Assembly (NCBI RefSeq): GCF_038051985.1
Contig: NZ_CP150291.1
Location: 1,302,001-1,366,000, forward strand
Length of the DNA: 64,000 bases
Origin: Solibacillus sp. FSL H8-0523
GTDB lineage: Bacteria > Bacillota > Bacilli > Bacillales_A > Planococcaceae
Direction of reading: 5' to 3'
Position numbers and translations under genes: made by a program
Part shown: in pieces, positions 7,939-17,272 of the stretch
Position numbering within the stretch: position 1 is the first letter of the stretch
How the letters are laid out: each line of letters opens with the position of its first letter
The notes under the pieces: model-generated
Databases searched by the model: none
Seen by the model: only the letters and a program-made list of their open reading frames with translations
What the model was told of the DNA's origin: nothing

Positions 7939-8122
7939 CTATGGCTATCAATTATCCAAAAATAGTATTAAATGAAGGGAAATTGAATGAAATCCAAGGA
8001 ATAATTAGAAAAAACATGTAAAACAATAATTTTTACAAAACTGTGCCGATTTTCTTATTAAATCATGGTACTATAGGTTTGTGACAAAATGAAGGCAAAA
8101 CGAGATTAAAGGGGAAACACTC

Positions 8123-11100
8123 ATGACAACGTTCGATGATAAAATTAAAAGCTTGCTGCAACAGTCAGCGTTACAATACATAATTTATAAAGAAAATGAA
8201 GATTCAGAGCGTATTGAAAAGCTCAATCTATTTGCGCGCAAATTATTACAAAAAGAGTTCGTAATTGGCTTTGCTGGGCACTTCTCTGCTGGTAAATCAA
8301 GTATGATCAACGCCTTATCTGGCGAAAGTATTTTAGCGACAAGTCCGATTCCGACAAGTGCCAACATCGTAAAGGTGCATAAGTCAGACGAAGACTTCGC
8401 GATTCTGTATTTACACAACGAAAAGCCGGTTAAATTCGAGGCGGGCTATGATATTAAGCAAGTAAAAGAGCTAAGTAAAAATGGTGAACTTGTTTCACAA
8501 ATCGAAATCGGCCATAGCACCTCAACACTACCAGAAGGTGTAACGGTAATGGATACACCAGGTGTTGACTCAACCGATGATGCACACGCGATGAGTACAG
8601 AATCTGCACTGCATATTGCCGACATGGTGTTCTACACAATGGACTACAACCACGTACAATCAGAGCTGAACTTCCAATTTACAAAGCAGCTAATGAAATA
8701 CAATCCAAACGTGTATTTAATCGTCAACCAAATTGATAAGCACCGTGATACAGAGCTGTCATTTGAAGACTTTAAAGCATCGGTGCACAATTCATTTGCG
8801 GCATGGGGCGTTTACCCGAAGGATATTTTCTTCACGTCTTTACGCGAAAAAGAGTTGCCAAACAATGATTTTGAGAAAGTAAAAAAAATCGTCATGGACT
8901 CAATGAATGACTCACAGGAGCAATTAATTTTAACAGCGGAAAACACGCTAACAAAATTACAGCACGAGCATGAAACATATTTAGAAGAAGAAAAGCAAGA
9001 TCGCTTCACGACCTATGCAGACATTGTATCAGAAGACGACTGGCTGCACCGTGACGATATTTTAGAGCAATTCGATAAATTAACGCGTCAAACGGAGCTC
9101 TTCTCGTTTGATGTCTTTGACAAGCAATTTGATGAAAATCGCAAAGAACTCCTTGCAAACGCAGCGATTATGCCAGCGGACGTACGTGAAAAGCTACGTG
9201 AATACTTAGAAAGTCAGCAAGAGGATTTTAAAGTAGGTGGCTTATTTACAGCGAAAAAGAAAACGGCTGAAGCAAAAGTACAGCGCAAGGAAGATGCATA
9301 TGCGGCATTTAACCATGTTGTGCAATCGCAAATTACAGGGCACATGAAGGCGTTAATGAAAAATGCACTTAAAGACGTAGGCGCATTAAATGATACACGT
9401 GCAGCAGCAATTGACGCGAAGGAGTTTAATTTCCCGTTCTCAGTTATTGAAGATCAAGTACAAAAAAGCACGGTTATTACAGGCGATGCCGTTCTAAACT
9501 TTGCAAACCGTGTATCAGAAGCGGTAAAACGTTACTTTATTCAAATGACGGATGCTTGGAAAGTAGAGCAAAAATCGACACTAGAGCAAGTGGCGGCAGA
9601 AGCAGCAGCGCCGGTGAAATTAAAAATCAATGCGATGTCTGAAAAAGTACAAGCATTAAAGCATATTATCCAAATCGAAAACTTCCAAGCGTTTAGTGCA
9701 ACACTAATGAAACAAGTATCAAACGAAATTCGCGCGGAATCAAAAATTCATTTAGAGAAATGGACACGTGCACATGAGCAAGCGTTAAAGGATATCCGTC
9801 CATTTGACGAATCGATGTTACAGCAAAAAGATGTTGCGCAGGTGGAAGAGCAAGCGCAGCAACTTGAAAAAGTCGGCTCAGGCTTAAACATTGATACGGT
9901 AACAGCGCGTGCATTAAAGACGGCGCATATTTTATCTGATGTACAAGGCTTTAAAGAGGTCGCAAGCTTCTTAACAAAAAAAGTAGAGCGCTTGCAAAAA
10001 CGTGACTTCACCATCGCTTTATTCGGTGCGTTCTCTGCCGGTAAATCGAGTTTCTCAAATGCACTGATGGGTGACAAAGTATTACCTGTATCACCAAACC
10101 CAACAACGGCTGCAATTAACAAAATTCGTCCGGTTACACCAGAGCATCCACATGAAACAGCGGATGTACATTTAAAAACAGAAGCACAATTATTAGAAGA
10201 TATTCAAGGTTCGTATGCGGCAATCGGTTTAACAGTAAGCACATTACAAGAAGCATTTGACCGTGCAGCGGAAGGCTTAGCCGTTCAATTGTCAGATGAG
10301 CGCTTAAACGTGCATAAATCATTTATTCGCGCGTATTCAGAAGGCTTTGAAACATTTATTCCAAAGCTTGGTACGACTTTACGTGTAGGTCGTCATGATT
10401 TCGAGAAGTATGTAGCACAGGAAAACCGTTCATGTTTCGTGGATAATATTGATTTTTACTATGATTCACCGCTAACTCGTATGGGTGTAACGCTAGTAGA
10501 CACACCAGGGGCGGACTCAATCAATGCGCGTCACACAGGAGTTGCGTTTGATTATATCCGTAATGCTGATGCGATTTTGTTCATTACGTATTACAACCAC
10601 GCATTCGCGAAAGCCGACCGTGAATTCTTAATTCAATTAGGTCGTGTTAAGGATGCATTCGAGTTAGATAAAATGTTCTTCATCGTGAATGCGATTGATT
10701 TAGCTTCTACAATGGATGAAGAGGAAGAAGTAAAGGGCTATGTACGTACGGAGTTACAACGCTTCGGTATTCGTTTCCCACGACTTTACGGCGTCTCAAG
10801 TTTACTGGCATTAAAAGAAAAGCAAGAGCAAAAAGAGCATGAATCAGGCATGCCACCGTTTGAAGATGCATTCCATCATTTCTTAAACGATGAATTAATG
10901 GGCATCGCGGTACAAGCGCTACAAGAGGAAATCGAGAAAACTGAGGACCGTCTGCATGATTTAATTACACAAACAGAAGACAACTTAAAGCGTAAAGACG
11001 AGCGTTTAGGCGAGCTAGCACAACTAGAGCAACACGTGCGCGGTAAATACCAAACAACACAAACATCAATGGTAGAAAGTGAATCGAAGCAAGAGCTAGA

Positions 11101-11734
11101 TGAGCTACTGTACTATGTATTACAACGTGTGTATTACCGTTACCCAGATTTCTTCCGTGAAAGCTACAACCCGTCGACATTTGCCCAAATGCCGGTACAA
11201 CAAGCGTTAGAAACAGCGTTAAAAGAAGTATTACAAGCGTTAAGCTTTGACTTTACACAGGAGCTACGTGTAACGAACTTCCGTTTAGCGCAGTTCGTGG
11301 ATAAAAAAATGAAAGAGCGCTACAAAGACGAGGCACGTGATTTAAAAGAATTAAATCCAAGCTTTGCTTTCATGGCGTATGAAACTAGCGAACCAGAAAT
11401 TTTAGATTTCACGGGTCCATTCAATGATCCAGCACCATATGTTGGTGTGAAATCAAACTTCAAAAACGTGAAAGCGTTCTTTGAGAAAAATGAAAAAGAG
11501 CTTCTGCGTGATGCGTTAGAGCAATTAACGAAACCAAATGCACAAACCTATTTAGATACAGAGAAAGCAAAATTAATCGAATGGGCGAATCGTTTCATTT
11601 CAATAGAAGCAGAGGGTCTTCGTCAGCATATGCTCGAGCAAGCAGTCGAACAAATTGAAACAGAGCGCTTATTATTACAAGAAGAAAGCCGTTTAGCCGT
11701 TTGGAAGGATATTTACGCACAATTAAAAGCGTAG
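8123..11734 (+). CDS. dynA: Tandem bacterial dynamin-like GTPase (DynA/YpbR)
   Basis: 1203-residue protein made of two complete dynamin-type GTPase units, the architecture and length of Bacillus DynA (YpbR), a membrane-tethering and fusion protein. The first P-loop is GHFSAGKSSMIN (about residue 51), with switch DTPGVDS and NQID. The second is GAFSAGKSSFSN (about 634), with DTPGADS and NAID. Long helical stalk regions follow each G domain, and the C-terminus is strongly charged. GGGGAA precedes ATG 8123. Eleven bases separate it from the sulfurtransferase gene, so they are probably co-transcribed. Known DynA functions are membrane repair and phage tolerance; that role here is by homology only. 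Confidence 0.95.
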   Translation: MTTFDDKIKSLLQQSALQYIIYKENEDSERIEKLNLFARKLLQKEFVIGFAGHFSAGKSSMINALSGESILATSPIPTSANIVKVHKSDEDFAILYLHNEKPVKFEAGYDIKQVKELSKNGELVSQIEIGHSTSTLPEGVTVMDTPGVDSTDDAHAMSTESALHIADMVFYTMDYNHVQSELNFQFTKQLMKYNPNVYLIVNQIDKHRDTELSFEDFKASVHNSFAAWGVYPKDIFFTSLREKELPNNDFEKVKKIVMDSMNDSQEQLILTAENTLTKLQHEHETYLEEEKQDRFTTYADIVSEDDWLHRDDILEQFDKLTRQTELFSFDVFDKQFDENRKELLANAAIMPADVREKLREYLESQQEDFKVGGLFTAKKKTAEAKVQRKEDAYAAFNHVVQSQITGHMKALMKNALKDVGALNDTRAAAIDAKEFNFPFSVIEDQVQKSTVITGDAVLNFANRVSEAVKRYFIQMTDAWKVEQKSTLEQVAAEAAAPVKLKINAMSEKVQALKHIIQIENFQAFSATLMKQVSNEIRAESKIHLEKWTRAHEQALKDIRPFDESMLQQKDVAQVEEQAQQLEKVGSGLNIDTVTARALKTAHILSDVQGFKEVASFLTKKVERLQKRDFTIALFGAFSAGKSSFSNALMGDKVLPVSPNPTTAAINKIRPVTPEHPHETADVHLKTEAQLLEDIQGSYAAIGLTVSTLQEAFDRAAEGLAVQLSDERLNVHKSFIRAYSEGFETFIPKLGTTLRVGRHDFEKYVAQENRSCFVDNIDFYYDSPLTRMGVTLVDTPGADSINARHTGVAFDYIRNADAILFITYYNHAFAKADREFLIQLGRVKDAFELDKMFFIVNAIDLASTMDEEEEVKGYVRTELQRFGIRFPRLYGVSSLLALKEKQEQKEHESGMPPFEDAFHHFLNDELMGIAVQALQEEIEKTEDRLHDLITQTEDNLKRKDERLGELAQLEQHVRGKYQTTQTSMVESESKQELDELLYYVLQRVYYRYPDFFRESYNPSTFAQMPVQQALETALKEVLQALSFDFTQELRVTNFRLAQFVDKKMKERYKDEARDLKELNPSFAFMAYETSEPEILDFTGPFNDPAPYVGVKSNFKNVKAFFEKNEKELLRDALEQLTKPNAQTYLDTEKAKLIEWANRFISIEAEGLRQHMLEQAVEQIETERLLLQEESRLAVWKDIYAQLKA

Positions 11735-11745
11735 GAGGAGAAATC

Positions 11746-12558
11746 ATGGCAACAACAATTTTTGTAACAGCCGATAAAATAGAACGTAACGGGCGTATGA
11801 TTGACGCCCGCTACGATATGACCAATCCGGAATTAGGGAAGCAACTATATAAGGAAGGTCATATTGAAGGATCAATTTTTTGGGATTTAAATCAGGATAT
11901 GTCAGACATGACGCGTGATGAAGGCCGTCATCCGCTGCCAAGTAAAGAACAGCTTCAACAGCTTTTTGAAACACATGGCTTACATATCAACGATGCAATT
12001 TATGTCTATGACCAAGGTGCATCGCCATTTGCGACACGTGCATGGTGGCTCTTACATTATGCCGGCTTCAAGCATGCTTATGTAGTGAACGGTGGTTTTG
12101 AAGCAATGAAAGAAGCGGGCTTTACGGTAACAGAAAAAGTACCAACATACGCGCCAACACAGCTTACGCTTCAATGGAGTGATGATATTTTAGTGAAACG
12201 CTCAGACATTGTACGTTTAGTAGAAGGAAAATCAACGGCAACATTACTAGATGCGCGTGCGAACAACCGTTACCGCGGTGAAGTGGAGCCGCTTGATACT
12301 GTAGCAGGTCATATTCCAACTGCGAAAAACTATGATTGGGAGCTGCTTCGTGAAGGGACAAATCTAGTCATTACGTCTTCATTACTAGAAAAAGTGAACA
12401 AGGATGAAGAAATCGTTGTGTACTGTGGTTCAGGCGTGACAGCTACACCGATTTACTCAATTTTAAAACAAGCAGGCTACCAAAACGTCAAAGTTTACAT
12501 GGCTGGCTATAGTGACTGGGTGAAGCATTACCCGGTTGAGCAAGGTGAAAACGTATAA
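11746..12558 (+). CDS. Two-domain sulfurtransferase (thiosulfate/3-mercaptopyruvate type)
   Basis: 270-residue protein with two rhodanese domains. The N-terminal domain is inactive (GHIEGSIFWDLNQDMSD, then YDQGASPFATRAWWLL, without a loop Cys). The C-terminal domain has catalytic C227 in YCGSGVTA, a loop shared by thiosulfate and 3-mercaptopyruvate sulfurtransferases. It transfers sulfane sulfur to thiol or cyanide acceptors. ATG 11746 has GGAGGAG six bases upstream; the open frame extends further into dynA but those residues are not family-like. It probably shares a transcript with dynA and ends at a strong terminator. Confidence 0.92.
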   Translation: MATTIFVTADKIERNGRMIDARYDMTNPELGKQLYKEGHIEGSIFWDLNQDMSDMTRDEGRHPLPSKEQLQQLFETHGLHINDAIYVYDQGASPFATRAWWLLHYAGFKHAYVVNGGFEAMKEAGFTVTEKVPTYAPTQLTLQWSDDILVKRSDIVRLVEGKSTATLLDARANNRYRGEVEPLDTVAGHIPTAKNYDWELLREGTNLVITSSLLEKVNKDEEIVVYCGSGVTATPIYSILKQAGYQNVKVYMAGYSDWVKHYPVEQGENV

Positions 12559-12565
12559 GTCCACG

Positions 12566-12605
12566 AAAGCACAATCTTCTTAACCGGGGATTGTGCTTTT
12601 TTTTT
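12566..12605 (+). terminator. Terminator after sulfurtransferase
   Basis: AAAGCACAATC pairs perfectly with GATTGTGCTTT, followed by a long T run. Confidence 0.92.
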
Positions 12606-12654
12606 GAAGAATCTAGTTCAACACTATAAATTGAGAATCACAAAGATTAACCAA

Positions 12655-13199
12655 TAGAATGAGTCCTTTTTAATCGAATCCGTTCTGCTACGCTACGGGG
12701 GACGCTTTCCTGGGGGCGTGGCTCCAACTAAATGTACTGTGCCTCTTACAGCGGCACAGTACATTGGATTTTCCGCGCACGCTATATCCCCTAGGAGTCG
12801 CCCCCTTCGCTTCGCGGCACTCTACTTTGGTATAAAGTAAACTTCTTTAATAAAGTGATGAAGCGAATAAATTGAAAAGTTATCTTTTAAAATTCATCTT
12901 ATTTTTAATGAAAAGGAATCTATAAAAAAATCCTTCAATAAGGGAATTTCCTATCGATAGCAGAGGGTTGATTTAAACAGATTTAATTAGTAAGGAAAAC
13001 TTTTGCTACCAACCGCCGCCTCCGATAGCGCAAGCGGCTTGATTTTGCACTCTTTTCCTTTATAACGAGGAGAAAAAATGATTGTTGGGCCTCGCAAACG
13101 GCAATAAAGGCAGTGATAAAGACATGTATCACATGGCTTTAGCGCTGTCTTGCCGTAGCCCAACAATCAATCAAGTGAAATTTTATTAGAAAAGCAACC
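12655..13199 (-). repeat. Structured intergenic repeat cluster, copy R2 (full, inverted)
   Basis: Complete copy in the opposite orientation. Reading the minus strand: unit A (13168-13080, again exactly 89 bp) closed by GATTGTTGGGC/GCCCAACAATC, unit B (13038-13015), AT-rich linker, then unit D (about 12830-12678) with copy-specific hairpin at 12731-12765 (arms AATGTACTGTGCC / GGCACAGTACATT). Compared with R1, unit A carries paired substitutions that keep the stem (TT:AA in place of GT:AC in the basal arm, TAAAG:CTTTA in place of TATGG:CCATA in the middle). Unit D uses the shorter outer stem GCCGCGAAGCGAAGGGGG / CCCCCGTAGCGTAGCAG, shared with R3. The rest of the 758-base gap holds only the upstream terminator and the promoter region of the metallo-hydrolase. 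Confidence 0.85.
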
Positions 13200-13316
13200 G
13201 AATGTCACCGAGCAGAACTTTTTATTTGTAAAAATTACAAAAAATAATGAACATCCATTCATAAATTGTGATAAAGTATGTTGAAATAGAATTGATGCAT
13301 GAGGGAGTGAAATGGT

Positions 13317-14126
13317 ATGTTTTTTAAGAAAAAATCAGAAAAAACAACGCGGTCGGGGGTCGAGATGGTCAACGGCTTCGTATCTTTTCAAGGAGTGCGG
13401 CTAAATGTCCATTGCTTTGAAGTAGACGGGGTATTAATTGATACCGGCTCTGCTTCACTCCTGGAGCAGTTTAAACCATTTTTCAACCAGCTCGACATTG
13501 ATCAAATCGTGCTGACTCATTCTCATGAAGATCATTCAGGAGGAGCGCACTATTTACAATCAACTTATAACGTACCGATTTATATGAGTGATGTACGACG
13601 TTTAGAATGTATGGAAAAAGCGGATTATCCATTGTACCGCAAGCTATTCTGGGGCAGCCGTGCGCCATTTGAAGCGCTAAAAATAGGCGAGCGTTTCACA
13701 TCACGCCATGCAAACTGGGCGGTGATTGAAACACCTGGGCATACAAATGATCACCTAGCATTTTTAAATGAACAAACGGGGCAGCTATTTAGCGGAGACT
13801 TATTTGTCACACCGAAAACCAAGGTGGTACTTCGTGAAGAAAGTATTCCACAAATTATTTCGTCAATTGAACACGTACTCACAATGGATTTTGGCGAAAT
13901 GTTTTGTAATCATGCGGGTTATGTAGAAGACGGTAAAAAGGCGCTACGTATGAAGCTTGATTATTTACAACAGTTGCGCGGGGAAATTGATAGGATGCAC
14001 GATGAGGGGCTGTCAGTAAATGAAATCACCAAGCAACTTTTCAATAAAAAGTATCCGATTACAAAGCTATCATTTGGCGAATGGGATTCGGCGCATATTG
14101 TGTCGTCCGTACTTCGTAAAAGTTAA
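13317..14126 (+). CDS. Metallo-beta-lactamase-fold hydrolase
   Basis: 269-residue MBL-fold enzyme. The zinc motif HSHEDH is at residues 68-73; a second His is H142 in PGHTNDH; the bridging Asp is in SGDLF; a further His is in CNHAG. A helical C-terminal extension of about 60 residues (LDYLQQLRGEIDRMHDEGLSVNEITKQLF) resembles that of broad-family MBL hydrolases with a winged-helix-like tail. GAGGGAGTG precedes the ATG. The substrate cannot be predicted; glyoxalase II, lactonase and nuclease branches all use this core. It is a single-gene unit with its own terminator. Confidence 0.88.
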   Translation: MFFKKKSEKTTRSGVEMVNGFVSFQGVRLNVHCFEVDGVLIDTGSASLLEQFKPFFNQLDIDQIVLTHSHEDHSGGAHYLQSTYNVPIYMSDVRRLECMEKADYPLYRKLFWGSRAPFEALKIGERFTSRHANWAVIETPGHTNDHLAFLNEQTGQLFSGDLFVTPKTKVVLREESIPQIISSIEHVLTMDFGEMFCNHAGYVEDGKKALRMKLDYLQQLRGEIDRMHDEGLSVNEITKQLFNKKYPITKLSFGEWDSAHIVSSVLRKS

Positions 14127-14134
14127 TTACTGGG

Positions 14135-14171
14135 GAGAATTTCTTTTTATATAAAAGAAGTTCTCTTTTTT
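14135..14171 (+). terminator. Terminator after MBL hydrolase
   Basis: GAGAA-TTTCTTTT pairs with AAAAGAA-TTCTC, followed by T residues. Confidence 0.8.
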
Positions 14172-14174
14172 ATA

Positions 14175-14213
14175 TTACACACTTTGTAATATTACCTTTA
14201 CAATTCCTTAACA
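14175..14213 (+). promoter_or_regulatory. Possible PhoP boxes and upstream promoter of the DUF47-pit operon
   Basis: TTACAC (14175), TTTACA (14197) and TTAACA (14208) resemble the Bacillus PhoP box TT(A/T/C)ACA and fall on an 11-bp register; one position in the series (14186) is degenerate. A TATTAT -10 box lies at 14236-14241. If used, it gives a leader of about 250 bases before the operon. This fits a phosphate transporter but is motif-level evidence only. Confidence 0.35.
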
Positions 14214-14418
14214 ATTAAAAGTTAGATAGAAAGGGTATTATAGTATTTTTAAATAGTATAAAACACGTTCTTGTCGAAAAGGTCGAAATTCGTCATATAG
14301 TTATTGTTTTTTGTTTATGTTTTGAATTTTCTAATACTTGTATAAGCTGTCAAGAGAGGATATATGGAATTTTATAGATGATGCTTTGTAAATGTTTTGT
14401 TAAGAACAATAAGAAGTA

Positions 14419-14448
14419 TTGAAGATATTGAAAAATAGGTGTTATGAT
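14419..14448 (+). promoter_or_regulatory. Probable proximal promoter of the DUF47-pit operon
   Basis: TTGAAG and TATGAT are separated by 18 bp, 47 bases before the ATG. The rest of the 370-base gap is AT-rich, with no ORF or clear riboswitch. Confidence 0.45.
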
Positions 14449-14495
14449 AACGGAGGTTTTGATTTACAAACTTAATTTTAGGAGGATTCACATCC

Positions 14496-15116
14496 ATGTT
14501 TAATTCCAAAAAACCCGATCCATTTTTCGAAGGATTATTAAATATTGCTAAAAACGTACAACAAGGTGCAAACTTCGCCAAAGAGTGCACAATTACTAAT
14601 GTTGCTGATTTAAAACAAATTCAAATTAAAATGAAATCATATGAAACGGCTGGCGATAAATTAATTCACGAATTAATCGTAAAATTAAACGATTCATTCA
14701 TGACGCCAATCGAGCGTGAAGATATTTTAGCGCTAGCAATTAAATTAGATGATATTTTAGATGGGATCGAAAACACGATTGCCCACTTTGAAATGTATGC
14801 ATTTACAGAAGTGAATCAACATATGCGTGACTTCGTGGACTACATTGCAAAATCTTCAGATGAAGCTGTAAAGGCAATGGAGTTATTAAATAAAAAAGAT
14901 TTACTAGGTATGCGTCAACATGCCATCTTAATCAAGGATTATGAGCGTGAGTGTGACGAAATCTTCCGTACATCGATTACAGAACTATTCCAAACGGAAA
15001 AAGATCCAATTCGTTTAATCATCTTTAAAGATTTATATGAGCAGTTAGAAGATATAGCAGACTACTGTCAAAATGTAGCAAATACAATCGAATCTATCAT
15101 TATGCGTAACGCGTAA
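14496..15116 (+). CDS. DUF47 (PhoU-like) Pit accessory protein
   Basis: 206-residue, almost entirely helical cytosolic protein of the DUF47/TIGR00153 family, structurally related to PhoU. Landmarks are MKSYETAGDKLIHELIVKLN and the metal-binding-type segment REDILALAIKLDDILDGIENT, repeated in the second half as KDLYEQLEDIADYCQNVANTIE. AGGAGG precedes the ATG. The gene is 16 bases upstream of pit, the usual pairing, and the protein probably regulates the transporter. Confidence 0.93.
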   Translation: MFNSKKPDPFFEGLLNIAKNVQQGANFAKECTITNVADLKQIQIKMKSYETAGDKLIHELIVKLNDSFMTPIEREDILALAIKLDDILDGIENTIAHFEMYAFTEVNQHMRDFVDYIAKSSDEAVKAMELLNKKDLLGMRQHAILIKDYERECDEIFRTSITELFQTEKDPIRLIIFKDLYEQLEDIADYCQNVANTIESIIMRNA

Positions 15117-15132
15117 AATAAAGGAGTAAACT

Positions 15133-16149
15133 ATGGATACGTTATTAATTATTACCGTTCTTGTTGTCATCTTTGCGTTAGCATTCGATTTTATTAACGG
15201 CTTCCATGATACAGCGAATGCGATTGCGACATCCGTGTCGACACGTGCGTTAAAGCCGCGTGTTGCCGTTTTGATGGCAGCGGTTATGAACTTCGTCGGT
15301 GCGATTACATTCGTCGGAGTTGCAAAGGCGGTAGCATCAGGCATCGTAGACCCGTTCTCATTAAACGCGTTCGAAGGTGATGTTACAGGTTCGGTTGTTA
15401 TTTTAGCAGCCCTTAGCTCGGCAATTACGTGGAACTTATTAACATGGTACTTCGGTATTCCGTCAAGTTCGTCTCATACGTTAATCGGCTCGATTGCTGG
15501 TGCAGCAGTAGCATCGGCTGGATTCGGCATTTTAAATTACGAAGGATTCACAAAGATTTTACAAGCATTAATTCTTTCACCAATTCTTGCATTAGTTGCT
15601 GGTTATATTGTGATGAAAATTTTCAAATTTATTTTCAAACGTTCACCACTGTATTCAACAACAAAAGCGTTCCGTTTAACACAAATCGGTACGGCTGCAT
15701 TGCAATCGTTCACACATGGTACGAACGATGCGCAAAAGGCGATGGGTATTATTACGATGGCATTAATCGCAGCGAACTGGCAATCAACTGATGAAGTACA
15801 AGGCTGGGTACGTTTCGCCTGTGCATTAGCAATGGGTCTTGGTACATCGATCGGTGGTTACAAAATCATTAAAACAGTTGGCGGTAAGATTATGAAAATC
15901 CGTCCAATTAACGGGGTAGCTGCAGACATGACATCTGCATCGATTATTTTTGGTGCAACAGTTATCGCGTTACCAGTATCAACAACACACGTAATTTCTT
16001 CGGCGATTATGGGTGTAGGTGCTGCACAGCGCGTGAAGGGTGTAAACTGGAGTATGGCCCGTAAGATTGTCATTACGTGGTTCATCACATTACCGATTTC
16101 AGCAGTAATGGCTGGCTTATTCTACTTCTTATTTAGTTTAATCTTCTAA
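15133..16149 (+). CDS. pit: Pit-family inorganic phosphate transporter
   Basis: 338-residue polytopic membrane protein (about ten hydrophobic segments). The two inverted family signatures are GFHDTANAIATSVSTRALKP near the N-terminus and FTHGTNDAQKAMGIITMAL in the centre. Also present are PSSSSHTLIGSIAGA and, in the second half, PVSTTHVISSAIMGVG. It imports phosphate with metal or proton coupling. It is co-transcribed with the DUF47 gene (16-base gap, AAGGAG) and followed by a strong terminator. Confidence 0.95.
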   Translation: MDTLLIITVLVVIFALAFDFINGFHDTANAIATSVSTRALKPRVAVLMAAVMNFVGAITFVGVAKAVASGIVDPFSLNAFEGDVTGSVVILAALSSAITWNLLTWYFGIPSSSSHTLIGSIAGAAVASAGFGILNYEGFTKILQALILSPILALVAGYIVMKIFKFIFKRSPLYSTTKAFRLTQIGTAALQSFTHGTNDAQKAMGIITMALIAANWQSTDEVQGWVRFACALAMGLGTSIGGYKIIKTVGGKIMKIRPINGVAADMTSASIIFGATVIALPVSTTHVISSAIMGVGAAQRVKGVNWSMARKIVITWFITLPISAVMAGLFYFLFSLIF

Positions 16150-16152
16150 AAC

Positions 16153-16192
16153 AAACTAGCACTCATTTCAACGAATGAGGTGCTAGTTTTTT
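16153..16192 (+). terminator. Terminator of DUF47-pit operon
   Basis: AAACTAGCACTCATT pairs with AATGAGGTGCTAGTTT (one bulge) and runs into T residues. Confidence 0.92.
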
Positions 16193-16690
16193 GTTTTGGA
16201 CTTCTAATAAGAAATATCCTAAAATGCGCGAAAGTGGTAAAATAATGGAGAATATGTTTTCTGGTGATTACTGTAGTATTGAAATAATATTTCTATATTA
16301 AGGTACTAATCAAAGTATGAAATGGATTAAATAAGTAATTGTTCATGATACATGGGCAAACACTCATTAAAATAGTTATCTATGCTTAGATAACTTTAGT
16401 TCATGGAATGAGATTGCAAAAGTTGTTCCTAAATAACATCGAGTGGATTTGATGCAATTTATACAGAAGCGTGGCGCGCATTAAAAGCAGATGCACAACA
16501 GCAAGTAAAACCTACTTCAAATTCGATTTGATACATTTATTTAAGTTAAACAATCCCATTCAAAAAAACGTTCCTAAATACGATTTTGGGGACGGTAATA
16601 CACTATAATTAAAGTTACCAAACGACGGATTGAGAAGGTTATACTCTAACTAACGGTGTATTAGTGAACGAAGGAATTTTTCTAATTATA
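16193..16690. other. Intergenic stretch with possible decayed gene end
   Basis: About 500 AT-rich bases. The only coding-like piece is 16442-16531, translating as SGFDAIYTEAWRALKADAQ followed by QQVKPTSNSI and a stop, with no start codon or RBS; it looks like the remnant 3' end of a gene. A small hairpin (GTTATCTA...TAGATAAC, about 16375-16394) is present. TATAAT near 16604 may belong to the lipoprotein promoter. I see nothing else. Confidence 0.4.
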
Positions 16691-16703
16691 CGAGGGGGAG
16701 AAA

Positions 16704-17129
16704 ATGAGGGAGAATTTATTTGTCTTAACAGTAATTTTGTTACTTTTATTAGTTGGTTGTTCACAACAAGAAATATTAACAAAGGCAGAAGATAACAATA
16801 GCAATCATATAGGGGAAAATGCTTTAGATTTAGTTATACCTTCTAAGGAAAGTATTTTAAAAGAAGGTTATCCAACAAATAAAAATGGGCAAACCTATGG
16901 TCCTGATATGGGAGATTTAAATCTTGGTAAACTTGGAGAACCTGATTTAATGTTGGCAAAAGGTGAGAACGGAACAATTGGGTATGCGAAAAAAGAGGAT
17001 TTAAATGGTCCACAGCCTAAAACTCCTGAAGAAGCAGTAAAACTTACAAAAGAAGCTAAACCAAGAGGAGTTCCTTTGTATGATGTTGATGGAGAGACTA
17101 TTATTGGTAAGTTTATTGTAGGTAGATAG
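16704..17129 (+). CDS. Predicted lipoprotein of unknown function
   Basis: 141 residues with a type II signal peptide: short basic start, a run of leucines, and lipobox LVGC with Cys19 as the lipidation site. The mature part has no cysteine and no recognised enzyme motif. It contains YGPDMGDLNLGKLGEPDLML, a segment of the kind seen in several secreted Bacillales proteins of unknown role, and ends IPSK...IIGKFIVGR in a beta-strand-rich region. GAGGGGGAG precedes the ATG. It is flanked by a decayed region and an IS element, so it may be part of a variable locus. Confidence 0.75.
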   Translation: MRENLFVLTVILLLLLVGCSQQEILTKAEDNNSNHIGENALDLVIPSKESILKEGYPTNKNGQTYGPDMGDLNLGKLGEPDLMLAKGENGTIGYAKKEDLNGPQPKTPEEAVKLTKEAKPRGVPLYDVDGETIIGKFIVGR

Positions 17130-17220
17130 AAGCTGTTCTGTTATTGATCAACTTATGTAAAGAAAAGTTACGGGTGCTTAGTGTAAACAAACATTTTAAA
17201 AATAGTTCCCAACACCGCTT

Positions 17221-17245
17221 TGAACTGCACCCCATTTGTTAGACA
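17221..17245 (+). repeat. IS left inverted repeat
   Basis: Starts TGAACTGCACCCC and ends GTTAGACA, the typical end of IS3/IS150 elements of Bacillales. It pairs with 18968-18992. Confidence 0.8.
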
Positions 17246-17272
17246 CAATACTAACGAATGAGGTGTTTTTTC

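Noticed and set aside
15429-15791. 120-codon frame inside pit
   Set aside because: Overlaps the well-supported pit gene in another frame, with a Cys/Ser-rich composition typical of shadows.
16442-16531. Possible gene remnant (SGFDAIYTEAWRALK...)
   Set aside because: Protein-like but only 30 codons, without a start or RBS; mentioned in the intergenic note and not called as a gene.
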